Source: Alloboseaceae bacterium BT-24-1 (GTDB lineage: Bacteria > Pseudomonadota > Alphaproteobacteria > Rhizobiales > Beijerinckiaceae). From it: DNA of 64,000 nucleotides. The position numbers were made by a program, and so were the translations under genes. Each line of letters opens with the position of its first letter. Position 1 is the first letter of the stretch. The notes beneath the pieces are model-generated. The model worked only from the letters and a program-made list of their open reading frames with translations, did not search any database and was not told the DNA's origin. Positions 7,525 through 15,501 of this stretch are shown piece by piece. The DNA lies in assembly GCA_025846845.1 (NCBI GenBank), contig JAOYTL010000016.1, forward strand, positions 62,001 through 126,000, in the 5' to 3' direction.

Positions 7525-8499
7525 ATGTCGTTGACCCGCCGTTCCACGCTCGGCCTCGTTGCCGGCGCCGTCTTCGCTCCGGCCATCGCCCGGGCGCAGA
7601 GCTACCCGTCGAAGACGATCACCCTCGTCGTGCCTTACCCGGCCGGCGGGCCGACCGATGCGATCGCGCGCTTCGTCGCGCAGGACCTCTCGACCTCGAT
7701 CGGCCAGAGCGTCGTCGTCGACAATCGGGCCGGCGCCTCGGGCGCGGTCGGCACCCGCGCCGTCGCGCATGGCGCGGCCGACGGCCACACCTTCATCTTC
7801 GGCAATAACCAGACCCACGGGAACAACATGTTCCTGCTGAAGGACCCCGGCTACGATGCGGTCAAGGATTTTGCACCGGTCGCCGGCGTCGGTGCCTTCG
7901 AGCACGCCTTCGTCGTCCGCAACGACCTGCCGGCCAAGAGCATCAAGGAGCTGGTCGCGCTCGCCAAGGCCGATCCCGGCAAGCTCAACTACGGCTCGAC
8001 CGGCGTCGGTTCCGGCTCGCATCTCGCCATGGAGCTGTTCATGCAGCGCACCGGCATCAAGATGACGCATGTGCCGTTCAGGGGCGCCGCGCCGCTGGTG
8101 CAGGAGATCATCGGCGGGCGCATCGACATCGCCAATTCGACGCTGCCTTCGGTGCTGGAGCAGATCAATGCCGGCACGCTGCGGGCGATCGCGCTGGCGA
8201 GCCCCGAGCGCAATCCGCGCGCCAAGGACATCCCGACGCTGCGCGAGCAGGGCGTGACGGATGCCGACGCCGATAGCTGGGCGGCCTTCTTTGCGCCGGT
8301 CGCGACGCCGGCGCCGATCCTGGAGACGCTCTCCAAGGCGGTGCTCGCCTCGCTCGCCAAGCCGGCCGTGACCGAGCAGATCCTGAAGCTCGGCTTCACC
8401 CTCAAGGTCCGAGATCCCGCCGCGTTCAAGCCGTACCACCAGCAGGAAATCGCGACCTGGGAGAAGATCATCAAGGACGCCGGCGTCAAGCCGGAGTGA
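7525..8499 (+). CDS. Bug/TctC-type periplasmic solute-binding protein (orphan)
   Basis: The 324-residue protein begins with MSLTRRSTLGLVAGAVFAP, a Tat-like or Sec signal with RR, and continues YPSKTITLVVPYPAGGPTDAIAR, the hallmark of tripartite tricarboxylate transporter receptors. These receptors bind carboxylates, often through water-mediated contacts. A GGAGG lies 8 bases before the ATG. No TctA or TctB gene is next to it, so it must use a distant membrane partner or act as a sensor. A COG4091 dehydrogenase follows and may process the ligand. Confidence 0.93.
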   Translation: MSLTRRSTLGLVAGAVFAPAIARAQSYPSKTITLVVPYPAGGPTDAIARFVAQDLSTSIGQSVVVDNRAGASGAVGTRAVAHGAADGHTFIFGNNQTHGNNMFLLKDPGYDAVKDFAPVAGVGAFEHAFVVRNDLPAKSIKELVALAKADPGKLNYGSTGVGSGSHLAMELFMQRTGIKMTHVPFRGAAPLVQEIIGGRIDIANSTLPSVLEQINAGTLRAIALASPERNPRAKDIPTLREQGVTDADADSWAAFFAPVATPAPILETLSKAVLASLAKPAVTEQILKLGFTLKVRDPAAFKPYHQQEIATWEKIIKDAGVKPE

Positions 8500-8510
8500 T
8501 TCTTGGCCAC

Positions 8511-8552
8511 CGTCATTCTCGGACGCAGCGAAGCGGAGATCCGAGAATGACG
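8511..8552. repeat. Short palindromic repeat, copy A2 (possible terminator)
   Basis: Perfect 13-bp arms CGTCATTCTCGGA (8511-8523) and TCCGAGAATGACG (8540-8552) flank GCAGCGAAGCGGA-type DNA shared with the larger repeats. It lies 11 bases after the stop of the binding-protein gene and could end its transcript. Confidence 0.75.
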
Positions 8553-8632
8553 GAAACGCCAGGGCGCCTTCTCGTCCTGAGATGGTCGGCTCAAGGCCGA
8601 CCATGACGACCTCTATATGCCGGAGCCCACCC

Positions 8633-9937
8633 ATGAACCTCATGCCCAAGCTCGCCGCCCGCGCCGAGGCTGGCCGCCCCGTCCGCTGCGCCTTGATCGG
8701 CGCCGGCAAGTTCGGCTCGATGTTCCTCGCCCAGGTACCGCATATCGAGGGCCTGGAAGTCGCGGCGATTGCCGATCTCGACCCCGAGCGGGCACGCCAG
8801 GCCTGTCGCACTGTCGGCTGGGACGAGGCCCGCATCGCCGCCACCCGTTTCGTCGATAGCGGCGTCGCAGCAGCGGAGATGGACGGCGTTGAGGTCGTGA
8901 TCGAGGCGACGGGCCATCCCGCCGCCGGAGCTCGCCATGCGCTCGCCGCGATCGCGGCCGGGCGCCATGTCGTGATGGTCAATGTCGAGGCCGACGTCTT
9001 GGTCGGCCCTGTCTTAGCGGCGAAGGCAAAGGCGGCGGGCGTGGTCTATTCCATGGCCTATGGCGACCAGCCGGCGCTTGTCGCCGAGATGGTCGACTGG
9101 GCGCGCGCGGCGGGCTTCACCGTTGCAGCCGCCGGCAAGGGCACGAAGTACCTGCCGGCCTATCACCGCGTCACGCCGGACGAGGTCTGGAGCCATTACG
9201 GGCTGACGCCGGAGGCGGCGAAGGCCGCCGGCATGAACCCGCAAATGTTCAACTCCTTCCTCGACGGCACCAAATCGGCGATCGAGATGGCGGCGATCGC
9301 CAATGCCTGCGGGCTCGACGTGCCGGCAGATGGTCTGTCGTTTCCGCCCTGTGGCGTCGACGACCTCGCCCATGTGCTGCGGCCGAAGGCGGCAGGCGGT
9401 CAGCTCGAGCGCGACGGCATGGTCGAGGTCGTCTCCTCGCTGGAGCGGGATGGGCGGCCGGTCTTCCGCGACCTGCGCTGGGGCGTCTATGTCGTGCTGA
9501 AGGCGCCGAACCCCTACGCCGCCGCCTGCTTCAAGCAATACGGGCTGCCGACCGATTCCACCGGCCTCTACGCGGCGATGTACAAGCCTTTCCACCTGAT
9601 CGGGCTCGAGCTCTCGATCTCGGTGCTGAACGCGGCGCTGCGCAGCGAGGCGACCGGCACGACGCGGAGCTGGCGCGGCGATGCGGTCGCGACCGCCAAG
9701 CGCGACCTCAGGGCCGGCGAGATGCTCGACGGGGAGGGCGGCTACACCGTCTACGGCAGACTGATGCCGGCCACAGCGAGCCGCGCCGCGAAGGCGCTGC
9801 CGATCGGCCTCGCCCATGGCGTGACATTGAAGCGCGACGTTGCCGCCGGCGCCGTTGTCACCAGCGACGACGTTACGCTCGATGAAACCTCGCCGATCGT
9901 CTCACTTCGGCGTGAGCTCGAAGCAACCAGCGGCTGA
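8633..9937 (+). CDS. COG4091-type NAD(P)-dependent dehydrogenase with C-terminal SAF domain
   Basis: The 434-residue protein has a Rossmann fold at the N terminus (CALIGAGKFGSMFLAQ, then VAAIADLDPERAR), a homoserine-dehydrogenase-like middle, and a C-terminal SAF domain (GEMLDGEGGYTVYGRLMPA to RDVAAGAVVTSDDV). This is the architecture called 'predicted homoserine dehydrogenase with SAF domain', found in carbohydrate-acid catabolic clusters; most are not true homoserine dehydrogenases. The start at 8633 follows CGGAG at 8 bases; the longer frame begins within the repeat region. It probably acts on the ligand of the preceding binding protein, which is inference from order. Confidence 0.88.
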   Translation: MNLMPKLAARAEAGRPVRCALIGAGKFGSMFLAQVPHIEGLEVAAIADLDPERARQACRTVGWDEARIAATRFVDSGVAAAEMDGVEVVIEATGHPAAGARHALAAIAAGRHVVMVNVEADVLVGPVLAAKAKAAGVVYSMAYGDQPALVAEMVDWARAAGFTVAAAGKGTKYLPAYHRVTPDEVWSHYGLTPEAAKAAGMNPQMFNSFLDGTKSAIEMAAIANACGLDVPADGLSFPPCGVDDLAHVLRPKAAGGQLERDGMVEVVSSLERDGRPVFRDLRWGVYVVLKAPNPYAAACFKQYGLPTDSTGLYAAMYKPFHLIGLELSISVLNAALRSEATGTTRSWRGDAVATAKRDLRAGEMLDGEGGYTVYGRLMPATASRAAKALPIGLAHGVTLKRDVAAGAVVTSDDVTLDETSPIVSLRRELEATSG

Positions 9938-10021
9938 ATCGTGCATTCTCTTTGAACGGTCGCCCCGGACCGGCACGGCTTACGCCGCTCGTTCGGGGCA
10001 ACCCATCATCAGGAGATGTCG

Positions 10022-11140
10022 ATGCGTCCCGTTCTTGTTGCCGGCCTTGCTCTCATCCTTGCGGCAGCGCCCGCCGCGGCCCAGCAGCGCTACCCGTCCA
10101 GCGCCGGCGAACTTCTGGTCGAGACGGTCGCGAGCGGGCTGGAGAATCCCTGGGGCCTCGCCTTCCTGCCGGATGGGCGCATGCTGGTGACCGAGCGGCC
10201 GGGTCGCCTGCGGCTGGTCGGCAGCGACGGCAAGCTCTCTCCGCCGATCTCGGGCGTGCCCAATGTCGTGGCGCGCGGGCAGGGCGGCCTGCTCGATGTC
10301 GTGCTCGATCCGAACTTCGCGCAGAACCGCTACCTCTATCTTTCCTTCGCCGAGCCCCGCGCCAACGGCAACGGCACCAGCGTCGCCCGCGCCCGGCTCA
10401 GCGCCAACGGCAACGCGCTGGAGGGGCTGAGCGTGATCTTCCGGCAGATGCCGACGATCGCCAGCAACATGCATTTCGGTTCGCGGCTGGTCTTCGACCG
10501 GACCGGCGCGCTCTTCGTCACCGTCGGCGATCGCTACAGCCAGCGCGACCAGGCGCAGAACCCGGAGAACCATATCGGCAAGGTCATCCGCATTAGGCCC
10601 GAGGGCGGCGCGGCGGAGGGCAATCCCAAGAAGCCGGGCTGGCAGCCGGAGATCTGGTCGATCGGCCACCGCAACGTCCAGGGCGCGGCACTCCACCCGC
10701 AGACCGGCCAGCTCTGGACGGCCGAGCACGGCGCGCGAGGCGGCGACGAAATCAATACGCCCAAGGCCGGCCTGAACTATGGCTGGCCGGTCATCACCTA
10801 CGGCATCGACTATTCCGGTGTGAAGATCGGCGAGGGCACGAACAAGTCCGGCATGGAGCAGCCGCAATTCTACTGGGACCCGTCGATCGCGCCCTCGGGC
10901 GCCGCCTTCTACACCGGCGACAAGTGGCCTGCCTGGAAGAACTCGCTCTTCGTCGGTGCGCTCGCTGGTCAGCTGCTGTCGCGGCTCTCGACCGATGGCG
11001 AGAAGGTCACCGGCGAGGAGCGCCTGCTGACCAATCTCGGCGAGCGCATCCGCGACGTCCGCCAGGGGCCGGATGGATTCCTCTATTTGCTCAGCGACGA
11101 CTCGAACGGCAAGGTCCTGCGGGTTCGGCCGGCGCAGTAA
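10022..11140 (+). CDS. PQQ-dependent sugar dehydrogenase, soluble (sGDH/YliI/Asd type)
   Basis: The 372-residue protein has a signal peptide (residues 1-22, ending AAAQQ) and a six-bladed beta-propeller of the glucose/sorbosone dehydrogenase family. Marks are GLENPWGLAFLPDGRMLVTERPGRL near residues 41-65, GQGGLLDVVLDPNF, and GHRNVQGAALHPQTGQLW with ExGxRGGDE. The catalytic His is expected in the QGAALHP blade. It oxidises aldose sugars in the periplasm with PQQ. AGGAG 6 bases before the ATG at 10022 supports this start over 10016. Confidence 0.92.
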   Translation: MRPVLVAGLALILAAAPAAAQQRYPSSAGELLVETVASGLENPWGLAFLPDGRMLVTERPGRLRLVGSDGKLSPPISGVPNVVARGQGGLLDVVLDPNFAQNRYLYLSFAEPRANGNGTSVARARLSANGNALEGLSVIFRQMPTIASNMHFGSRLVFDRTGALFVTVGDRYSQRDQAQNPENHIGKVIRIRPEGGAAEGNPKKPGWQPEIWSIGHRNVQGAALHPQTGQLWTAEHGARGGDEINTPKAGLNYGWPVITYGIDYSGVKIGEGTNKSGMEQPQFYWDPSIAPSGAAFYTGDKWPAWKNSLFVGALAGQLLSRLSTDGEKVTGEERLLTNLGERIRDVRQGPDGFLYLLSDDSNGKVLRVRPAQ

Positions 11141-11146
11141 GTTCCG

Positions 11147-11186
11147 TTGACGTATTCCTGGTTGTAATTTACTTAAAATGTAAATT
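11147..11186 (+). promoter_or_regulatory. Candidate promoter and operator before the AT-rich gene
   Basis: TTGACG (11147-11152) and TACTTA (11170-11175) are 17 bases apart, close to a sigma-70 pattern. A perfect 7-bp inverted repeat AATTTAC (11166-11172) / GTAAATT (11180-11186) overlaps the -10 element, as an operator would. A G-rich GGGGGGGAT follows as ribosome-binding site. Confidence 0.5.
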
Positions 11187-11198
11187 TGGGGGGGATAG

Positions 11199-11603
11199 AT
11201 GGGGATTCCGGCGGATATTGCTCAACGCATAAAACAATTGGCCGCGGTGGAGTGGCCGAATGATTTTGCTATGCAGGTGCATAGGATCGATTCTCAACGA
11301 GAGGCTTACGAAAAAATATTTCAGTATAAATCTAAATTAGACCTCGATAACGAAGTTATAAAAACATGCTTTTTAAAGGCGGAAACTGATTGGCCTGACG
11401 ATTTTGAGATGCAGGTTCATGTTTTTGATGGGCAAATTAACGCCGCGTCTGAGTTTTTCGAAGTCACAATACACGATATCCCTTCAGATATTGTCGAAGG
11501 TATTCGCGTAAGATCGTTTCAGGAATGGCCAGGCGATTACGAAATGATGCTGCATGAGTTCAACACTCAGGTTGAGGCTTATCGAGCCCTTGGAGCGAGA
11601 TAA
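11199..11603 (+). CDS. AT-rich gene for a protein of three WPxD repeats
   Basis: The 134-residue protein consists almost wholly of three imperfect repeats of about 45 residues. Each carries [ED]WPx-D-[FY]-x-M-x-[VL]-H followed by Q and often EAY: at W19 (WPNDFAMQVH), W65 (WPDDFEMQVH) and W110 (WPGDYEMMLH). Between them run acidic helices such as DIAQRIKQLAAV and DIVEGIRVRSFQ. No signal peptide or membrane segment is present. I counted 91 G or C in 11281-11520 (38%), far below neighbouring genes, and codon use is AT-rich, so recent acquisition is likely. I recall the WPxD(F/Y)xMQ motif from unnamed bacterial proteins but know no function. Confidence 0.85.
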   Translation: MGIPADIAQRIKQLAAVEWPNDFAMQVHRIDSQREAYEKIFQYKSKLDLDNEVIKTCFLKAETDWPDDFEMQVHVFDGQINAASEFFEVTIHDIPSDIVEGIRVRSFQEWPGDYEMMLHEFNTQVEAYRALGAR

Positions 11604-11616
11604 ACAAGGTACTCCG

Positions 11617-11907
11617 TCACGGCCCGCAATCCCATTCGCGCTCGACGACGAAGACCTTGCGGGTCGCAAGCTGCCCGCGCGTGTCGTAGAGATCGCCGAC
11701 ATAGTACTCGGTGCCGGAGGCGTCGCGCACGCTGCGCTCGACCTGCAGCGACCAGCCATAGCCGACCTGGTTTCCGCCCTTCCAGTCGCGGTGGAGATTG
11801 CCCGGCGAGGCCGAGGCGAGGATGCGGGCGCGCTCGTCGCTCGGCGAGCAGGTCGGTCCGGCAAGGGCGGCGCTCGAGAGTGTGGCAAGGCAAAGGGCGA
11901 GCGTCAT
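11617..11907 (-). CDS. Small exported hypothetical protein
   Basis: Starting at the ATG at 11907 gives 97 residues: MTLALCLATLSSAALAGPTC is a signal peptide, and the mature part contains ERARILASASPGNLHRDWKGGNQVGYGW and YYVGDLYDTRGQLATRKVFVVEREWDC. A TTG at 11919 (adding MLKP) has a better-placed GAGGA and may be the true start. The long upstream frame is not coding. Two Cys in the mature part could form a disulfide. Function unknown; convergent with the AT-rich gene. Confidence 0.65.
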   Translation of the reverse strand: MTLALCLATLSSAALAGPTCSPSDERARILASASPGNLHRDWKGGNQVGYGWSLQVERSVRDASGTEYYVGDLYDTRGQLATRKVFVVEREWDCGP

Positions 11908-11945
11908 CGGCTTTAGCAAGGCAGGTGTCCTCAGGCTGGGCAGAA

Positions 11946-12707
11946 TCAGGTGATCTCGGCGAGCCGCGTATCGAGCGACAGAACGAGGCACCAATGTGGC
12001 TCGAAGTCTGCTCCCAGCGGCCAGATCTGCTCGGCGAAGATCGTCAGCATGGCCGCCTGATAGCGCTCGAACCAGTCGCGCTGGCAAAGCACGAACTTGG
12101 TCGCGCCGACAATGGTCTCGCGGTCGATGATGCACAAAGGAACGATGTCGGGATTGGCGGTGAGATACTCCTGCACGGCGACCATCAGCGTCGGGTAGCC
12201 GGGATGCAGCATGTCGTCGAGCACGATCAGCCCGCCCTCGGCGAGGCAGGCGGTGGCGAGCGCAAGGTCCTTGCCGAGCGCCGCGCGCGAATGCTCGCCA
12301 TCGACATGGATGAAGCGGAGCTTATCGCCGTTTGCATGGCCGGTCAGTTCGGCCGGGGACATCGCGCCGGCATCGGCCTTGATGGTGACGCGGCGCTCGG
12401 GCGCGATGCCGTGCTTCAGGCAGTTCGCCTCGAAACGATCCTTCACCTGCGGATTCGGCCATTCGAAGATGTCGATGCCCAGCGCGATCTCGCCCGGTTC
12501 GAGCGCATGGGCGAGGGCGATGAAGAAGCGGCCCTCGAAGGCGCCGATCTCGGCGATCGGCCCGGCGACGCCTTCTTCCGTCTGCAGCCGCAGCAGCCGC
12601 GCGCAGACCGCGGCGGCAAAGCGCGAGGACATGCCGACGACACTGTCATAACCCTCGGCGAGATAGGCTTCGACGGCAGGATGACCGGAGTGCGGGATCG
12701 GCGCCAT
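11946..12707 (-). CDS. Class I SAM-dependent methyltransferase (Methyltransf_24-like)
   Basis: The 253-residue protein shows motif I in GPIAEIGAFEGRFFIALAHAL, an acidic residue after the second strand (LGIDIFEWPNP), and FIHVDGEHSRAALGKDLALA plus GGLIVLDDMLHPGYPTL, the pattern of Methyltransf_24/FkbM-like enzymes where an Asp pair may bind a metal. Substrate unknown. It starts 3 bases after the stop of the DUF486 gene and is probably co-transcribed with it. Confidence 0.82.
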   Translation of the reverse strand: MAPIPHSGHPAVEAYLAEGYDSVVGMSSRFAAAVCARLLRLQTEEGVAGPIAEIGAFEGRFFIALAHALEPGEIALGIDIFEWPNPQVKDRFEANCLKHGIAPERRVTIKADAGAMSPAELTGHANGDKLRFIHVDGEHSRAALGKDLALATACLAEGGLIVLDDMLHPGYPTLMVAVQEYLTANPDIVPLCIIDRETIVGATKFVLCQRDWFERYQAAMLTIFAEQIWPLGADFEPHWCLVLSLDTRLAEIT

Positions 12708-12710
12708 CGC

Positions 12711-13067
12711 TCAGGCCTTGGCGTGGAAGATGAAGAAGGCGCCGGCGGCGATCAGCGCGAAGCCGATGGCGTGGCTCCAGGTCAGCTGCTCCTTCAGCCA
12801 GAACACCGAGAAGCCGGCGAAGACGCAGAGCGTGATCACCTCCTGCATCGTCTTGAGCTCGGCCGCCGAATAGACGGCGGAACCGATGCGGTTGGCCGGA
12901 ACGGCGAGCATGTATTCCGGCAGGGCGATCATCCAGCTCGCCAGGATCGCCAGCCAGATCGCCGTGCTCTTGTAGGAAAGGTGGCCGTACCAGGCGAAGG
13001 TCATGAACACATTCGAGCCGATCAGCATGCCGATCGGCAGGAGATGGGCAGTGCTGAGAGCTGGCAT
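12711..13067 (-). CDS. DUF486 family small membrane protein (DMT-like)
   Basis: The 118-residue protein has four hydrophobic helices (LLPIGMLIGSNVFMTFAWYGHL, AIWLAILASWMIALPEYML, MQEVITLCVFAGFSVFWL, HAIGFALIAAGAFFIF) and the conserved NVFMTFAWYGHL and PANRIGS-Y-S-ELKTMQE segments of DUF486, related to half-size drug/metabolite transporters. Transport substrate unknown. I start at 13067; the upstream extension overlaps the SemiSWEET gene antisense-like sequence and is not similar to the family. Confidence 0.9.
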   Translation of the reverse strand: MPALSTAHLLPIGMLIGSNVFMTFAWYGHLSYKSTAIWLAILASWMIALPEYMLAVPANRIGSAVYSAAELKTMQEVITLCVFAGFSVFWLKEQLTWSHAIGFALIAAGAFFIFHAKA

Positions 13068-13108
13068 GGCAGGGTCCGGAATTTGGCAGGATTGGCGGGA
13101 TGAACGAC

Positions 13109-13414
13109 TCAGCCGTAGCGAAGTTTCATCGTCAGGATGATGAGGACCAGCGCGAGCGTCACCGTATTGGCGCCGATCAGCGGCCAGGAGGCGATCAGCA
13201 CGCCATAGATCAGCCAGAGCACGATGCCGGTGGCGAACAGCGCCTGCGTCCACAGCGAGATGCCGCTGGTGTCGCGCGTCTTGATCGTCTGCCAGGCCTG
13301 CGGCAGCCAGCAGAAAGTGGTCAGCAGGGCGGCACAGAAGCCGAGCGCTTCGATGGCGGCGGTGGACATGCGGGCCTGCGGCGATTCGCGCGGGAGTGGA
13401 GGTTGATCAGACAT
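13109..13414 (-). CDS. SemiSWEET-type PQ-loop sugar transporter
   Basis: The core (86 residues from an internal ATG at 13369, MSTAAIEALGF) has three TM helices and the PQ-loop signature TFCWLPQAWQTIKTRDTSGISLWTQ-type, with LYGVL-like third helix. SemiSWEETs dimerise to carry mono- or disaccharides down gradients. The longer start at 13414 (MSDQPPLPRESPQAR) gives 101 residues; neither has a clear ribosome-binding site. Same strand as, and 41 bases before, the DUF486 gene. Confidence 0.88.
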   Translation of the reverse strand: MSDQPPLPRESPQARMSTAAIEALGFCAALLTTFCWLPQAWQTIKTRDTSGISLWTQALFATGIVLWLIYGVLIASWPLIGANTVTLALVLIILTMKLRYG

Positions 13415-13513
13415 AGCCGGTTTCGGCGTTCCGCGCTCGGCAGGCGTCGCATGGTTAACCTCCGTTAACCGCAGCGCCCTAGATTCGCGCCAATCCTGCG
13501 ATTCGGTGGACTT

Positions 13514-14695
13514 ATGCGCACATTGATCCTGGCCTTGCCTCTCGTCCTCGCCGCCGCGACCGCGGCCCGGGCCGATTTCGATTCCTGCGTCGCCGGCCTG
13601 CGTTCGGCCGCCGCGGCCAAGGGCGTCTCCGGCGCCACCTTCGATCGTGCCATGGCGGGCGTCACGCCCGACATGAAGGTGATCGAGGCGATGAACAACC
13701 AGCCGGAGTTCAAGACCCCGATCTGGGACTATCTCGGCACGCTGGTCGACGACGAGAAGGTCGCGGAAGGGCGCTCGATGATGCGCCAGCACGCCTCGAC
13801 GCTCGCCGCCGCCGAGCAGCGCTTCGGCGTCGACCGCCATACGATCGCGGCGGTCTGGGGCGTCGAGAGCGATTTCGGCAAGGCGCGGGGCAAGATGCCG
13901 CTGGTCCAGGCGCTCTCGACCGGCGCCTGCCTGGCGCCGCGCCGCAACGCCTTCTTCAAGGGCGAATTGATCGCCACCCTGCAGATCATCCAGCGCGGCG
14001 ACGTCCGCCCCGAGCGGTTGTTCGGCTCCTGGGCCGGCGCCTTCGGACATACCCAGTTCATCCCCTCGACTTATCTCAGGCTCGCGGTCGACGGCGACGG
14101 CGACGGCCGGCGCGATCTCGTCGATTCGATCCCCGATGCGCTGCATTCGACCGCGAACTTCATGGACAAGGCCGGCTGGGTCACCGGTGCGACCTGGGGC
14201 TACGAGGTCCGCGTTCCCGGTGGCTATTCCGGCCCGACCGGGCGCAACCCGAAGCAGCCGGTCTCGTCCTGGGCTGCGCGCGGCATCGTCAAGTTCGACG
14301 GCTCGGCGCTCTCCGGCTCGGGCAATGCCGGGCTCCTGATGCCAGCCGGCCGCAACGGCCCCGCCTTCCTCGTCTTCAAGAACTACGACGCCGCCTACAG
14401 CTATAACGGCGCAGATTCATACGCTTTGGCCATCTCACTCCTTTCCGATCGCCTGCGCGGTCGGCCGGGTGTGCAGGGCGAGTGGCCAACCGACGACCTG
14501 CCGCTGTCGCGCGAGCAGCGCCGCGAACTGCAGCGCCTGCTGACCCAGCGCGGCTACAATGTCGGCGAGCCCGACGGCGCTGTCGGCGCGCTGACGCGGG
14601 CGGCGATCAAGGATGTCGAGAGCAAGATCGGCATGCCGCAGACCGGCCGCCCGGGCGAGAAGGTGCTGCGCGCGCTGAAGGGCGGGCGGGTTTAG
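13514..14695 (+). CDS. Lytic murein transglycosylase (MltB type) with peptidoglycan-binding domain
   Basis: The 393-residue protein has a signal peptide (1-20), then an SLT-type catalytic domain: the catalytic Glu is in VWGVESDFGKARG (near residue 117), and GAFGHTQFIPSTYLRLAVDGDGDGRRDL is typical of MltB. A PG_binding_1 domain ends the protein (LQRLLTQRGYNVGEPDGAVGALTRAAI). It cleaves the MurNAc-GlcNAc bond with formation of 1,6-anhydroMurNAc in the periplasm. No lipobox Cys is seen, so it is soluble. Confidence 0.93.
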   Translation: MRTLILALPLVLAAATAARADFDSCVAGLRSAAAAKGVSGATFDRAMAGVTPDMKVIEAMNNQPEFKTPIWDYLGTLVDDEKVAEGRSMMRQHASTLAAAEQRFGVDRHTIAAVWGVESDFGKARGKMPLVQALSTGACLAPRRNAFFKGELIATLQIIQRGDVRPERLFGSWAGAFGHTQFIPSTYLRLAVDGDGDGRRDLVDSIPDALHSTANFMDKAGWVTGATWGYEVRVPGGYSGPTGRNPKQPVSSWAARGIVKFDGSALSGSGNAGLLMPAGRNGPAFLVFKNYDAAYSYNGADSYALAISLLSDRLRGRPGVQGEWPTDDLPLSREQRRELQRLLTQRGYNVGEPDGAVGALTRAAIKDVESKIGMPQTGRPGEKVLRALKGGRV

Positions 14696-14740
14696 GGCGG
14701 ACGAGTGGGAGGTGCGGCTGCTTCTGACCTATTGCAGACG

Positions 14741-14923
14741 CTAGCTCCGCCCCGAGTACCACCATGCCAACACTGTGATGACCAGGAAGAACGCCAGGAT
14801 CATCCGAGGGGTATCGGCTTCTCCTTCCGGGAGGTTGCGTGGCGTTCCGCAGTGCGGGCACACCAGAGCCGTGATGCTCATCGTGCGTTCGCATCCTTCG
14901 CAGCTGATGTCTGGTGCGGGCAC
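14741..14923 (-). CDS. Small zinc-ribbon membrane protein, 60 aa
   Basis: The N-terminal half carries CEGCERT and CPHCGTP, two CxxC knuckles that make a zinc ribbon; the C-terminal half is one hydrophobic helix (MILAFFLVITVLAWWYSG). The arrangement predicts a cytoplasmic zinc ribbon anchored to the inner membrane. No ribosome-binding site stands out. Function unknown. Confidence 0.65.
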   Translation of the reverse strand: MPAPDISCEGCERTMSITALVCPHCGTPRNLPEGEADTPRMILAFFLVITVLAWWYSGRS

Positions 14924-15065
14924 AAGTCGCTCCTAGCGATTTCTATCCGAAACTGTCCTGAAAGCTCTCGGAGGTAAATGCTGGCTTCCCGACCAACGGT
15001 TTACAGCGCCGCCTACCAAGGCCATCCTGTCCCCAAGGCGACCAAACGCCGTCAGGGAGGTGACC

Positions 15066-15395
15066 ATGTGCCGGATTTTCTCGGCCCAGACCGCCGATCG
15101 TTATGCCTATCAGACGCGTTCGATCCGGCTAGGCGGGCATGCGACCTCGATCAGGCTCGAGGCGGCCTTCTGGGACATCCTCGAAGAGATCGCGCTGATG
15201 CAGGGAGTGACCCTCGGGCGCTTCCTCAGCAAGCTCCATGACGAGGTGCTGGAGTTCCAGGAGGAGGAGATGAACTTCACCTCGCTGCTGCGCTGCGCCT
15301 GCCTGACCTATCTCTCCGACGTGCGCGGCCAGGAGGAGGATTGCGAGCGGGTGCGGCGCGACGCGGTGCAGGCTTTCCACACCGCCGCCGAATAG
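15066..15395 (+). CDS. Ribbon-helix-helix (RHH_4 type) protein
   Basis: The 109-residue protein has the RHH_4 pattern: TRSIRLGGHATSIRLEAAFWDILEEIA followed by GVTLGRFLSKLHDEV, a beta strand then two helices, and a C-terminal RCACLTYLSDV segment. Such proteins are common in Hyphomicrobiales, some near aminotransferase or fumarase genes, and probably bind DNA as dimers. GGGAGG ends 5 bases before the ATG at 15066. Three RNA hairpins follow the gene. Confidence 0.88.
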   Translation: MCRIFSAQTADRYAYQTRSIRLGGHATSIRLEAAFWDILEEIALMQGVTLGRFLSKLHDEVLEFQEEEMNFTSLLRCACLTYLSDVRGQEEDCERVRRDAVQAFHTAAE

Positions 15396-15425
15396 GGGAA
15401 GAGCGTTCTCGCACTCTTTCGAATT

Positions 15426-15499
15426 GTAGTAGTCCTATACTACCCGCGCCCTTCGGGGCGCTCCTAAGCTCTCTCGACCTTAACCGAAGAGGTCGAGAG
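15426..15499 (+). promoter_or_regulatory. Three tandem hairpins before the cytochrome c gene
   Basis: Hairpin 1 pairs GTAGTA (15426-15431) with TACTAC (15438-15443). Hairpin 2 is GCGCCC-TTCG-GGGCGC (15446-15461), an extra-stable UUCG tetraloop, likely the terminator of the RHH gene. Hairpin 3 pairs CTCTCGACCT (15471-15480) with AGGTCGAGAG (15490-15499), perfect over 10 bp. Its 3' arm covers the AGAGG that would serve the TTG start at 15502, so it could limit translation. Confidence 0.7.
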
Positions 15500-15501
15500 C
15501 C

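Noticed and set aside
11880..13103. Long plus-strand frame opposite the methyltransferase and DUF486 genes
   Set aside because: The composition is typical of antisense shadow, and both minus-strand genes have clear families.
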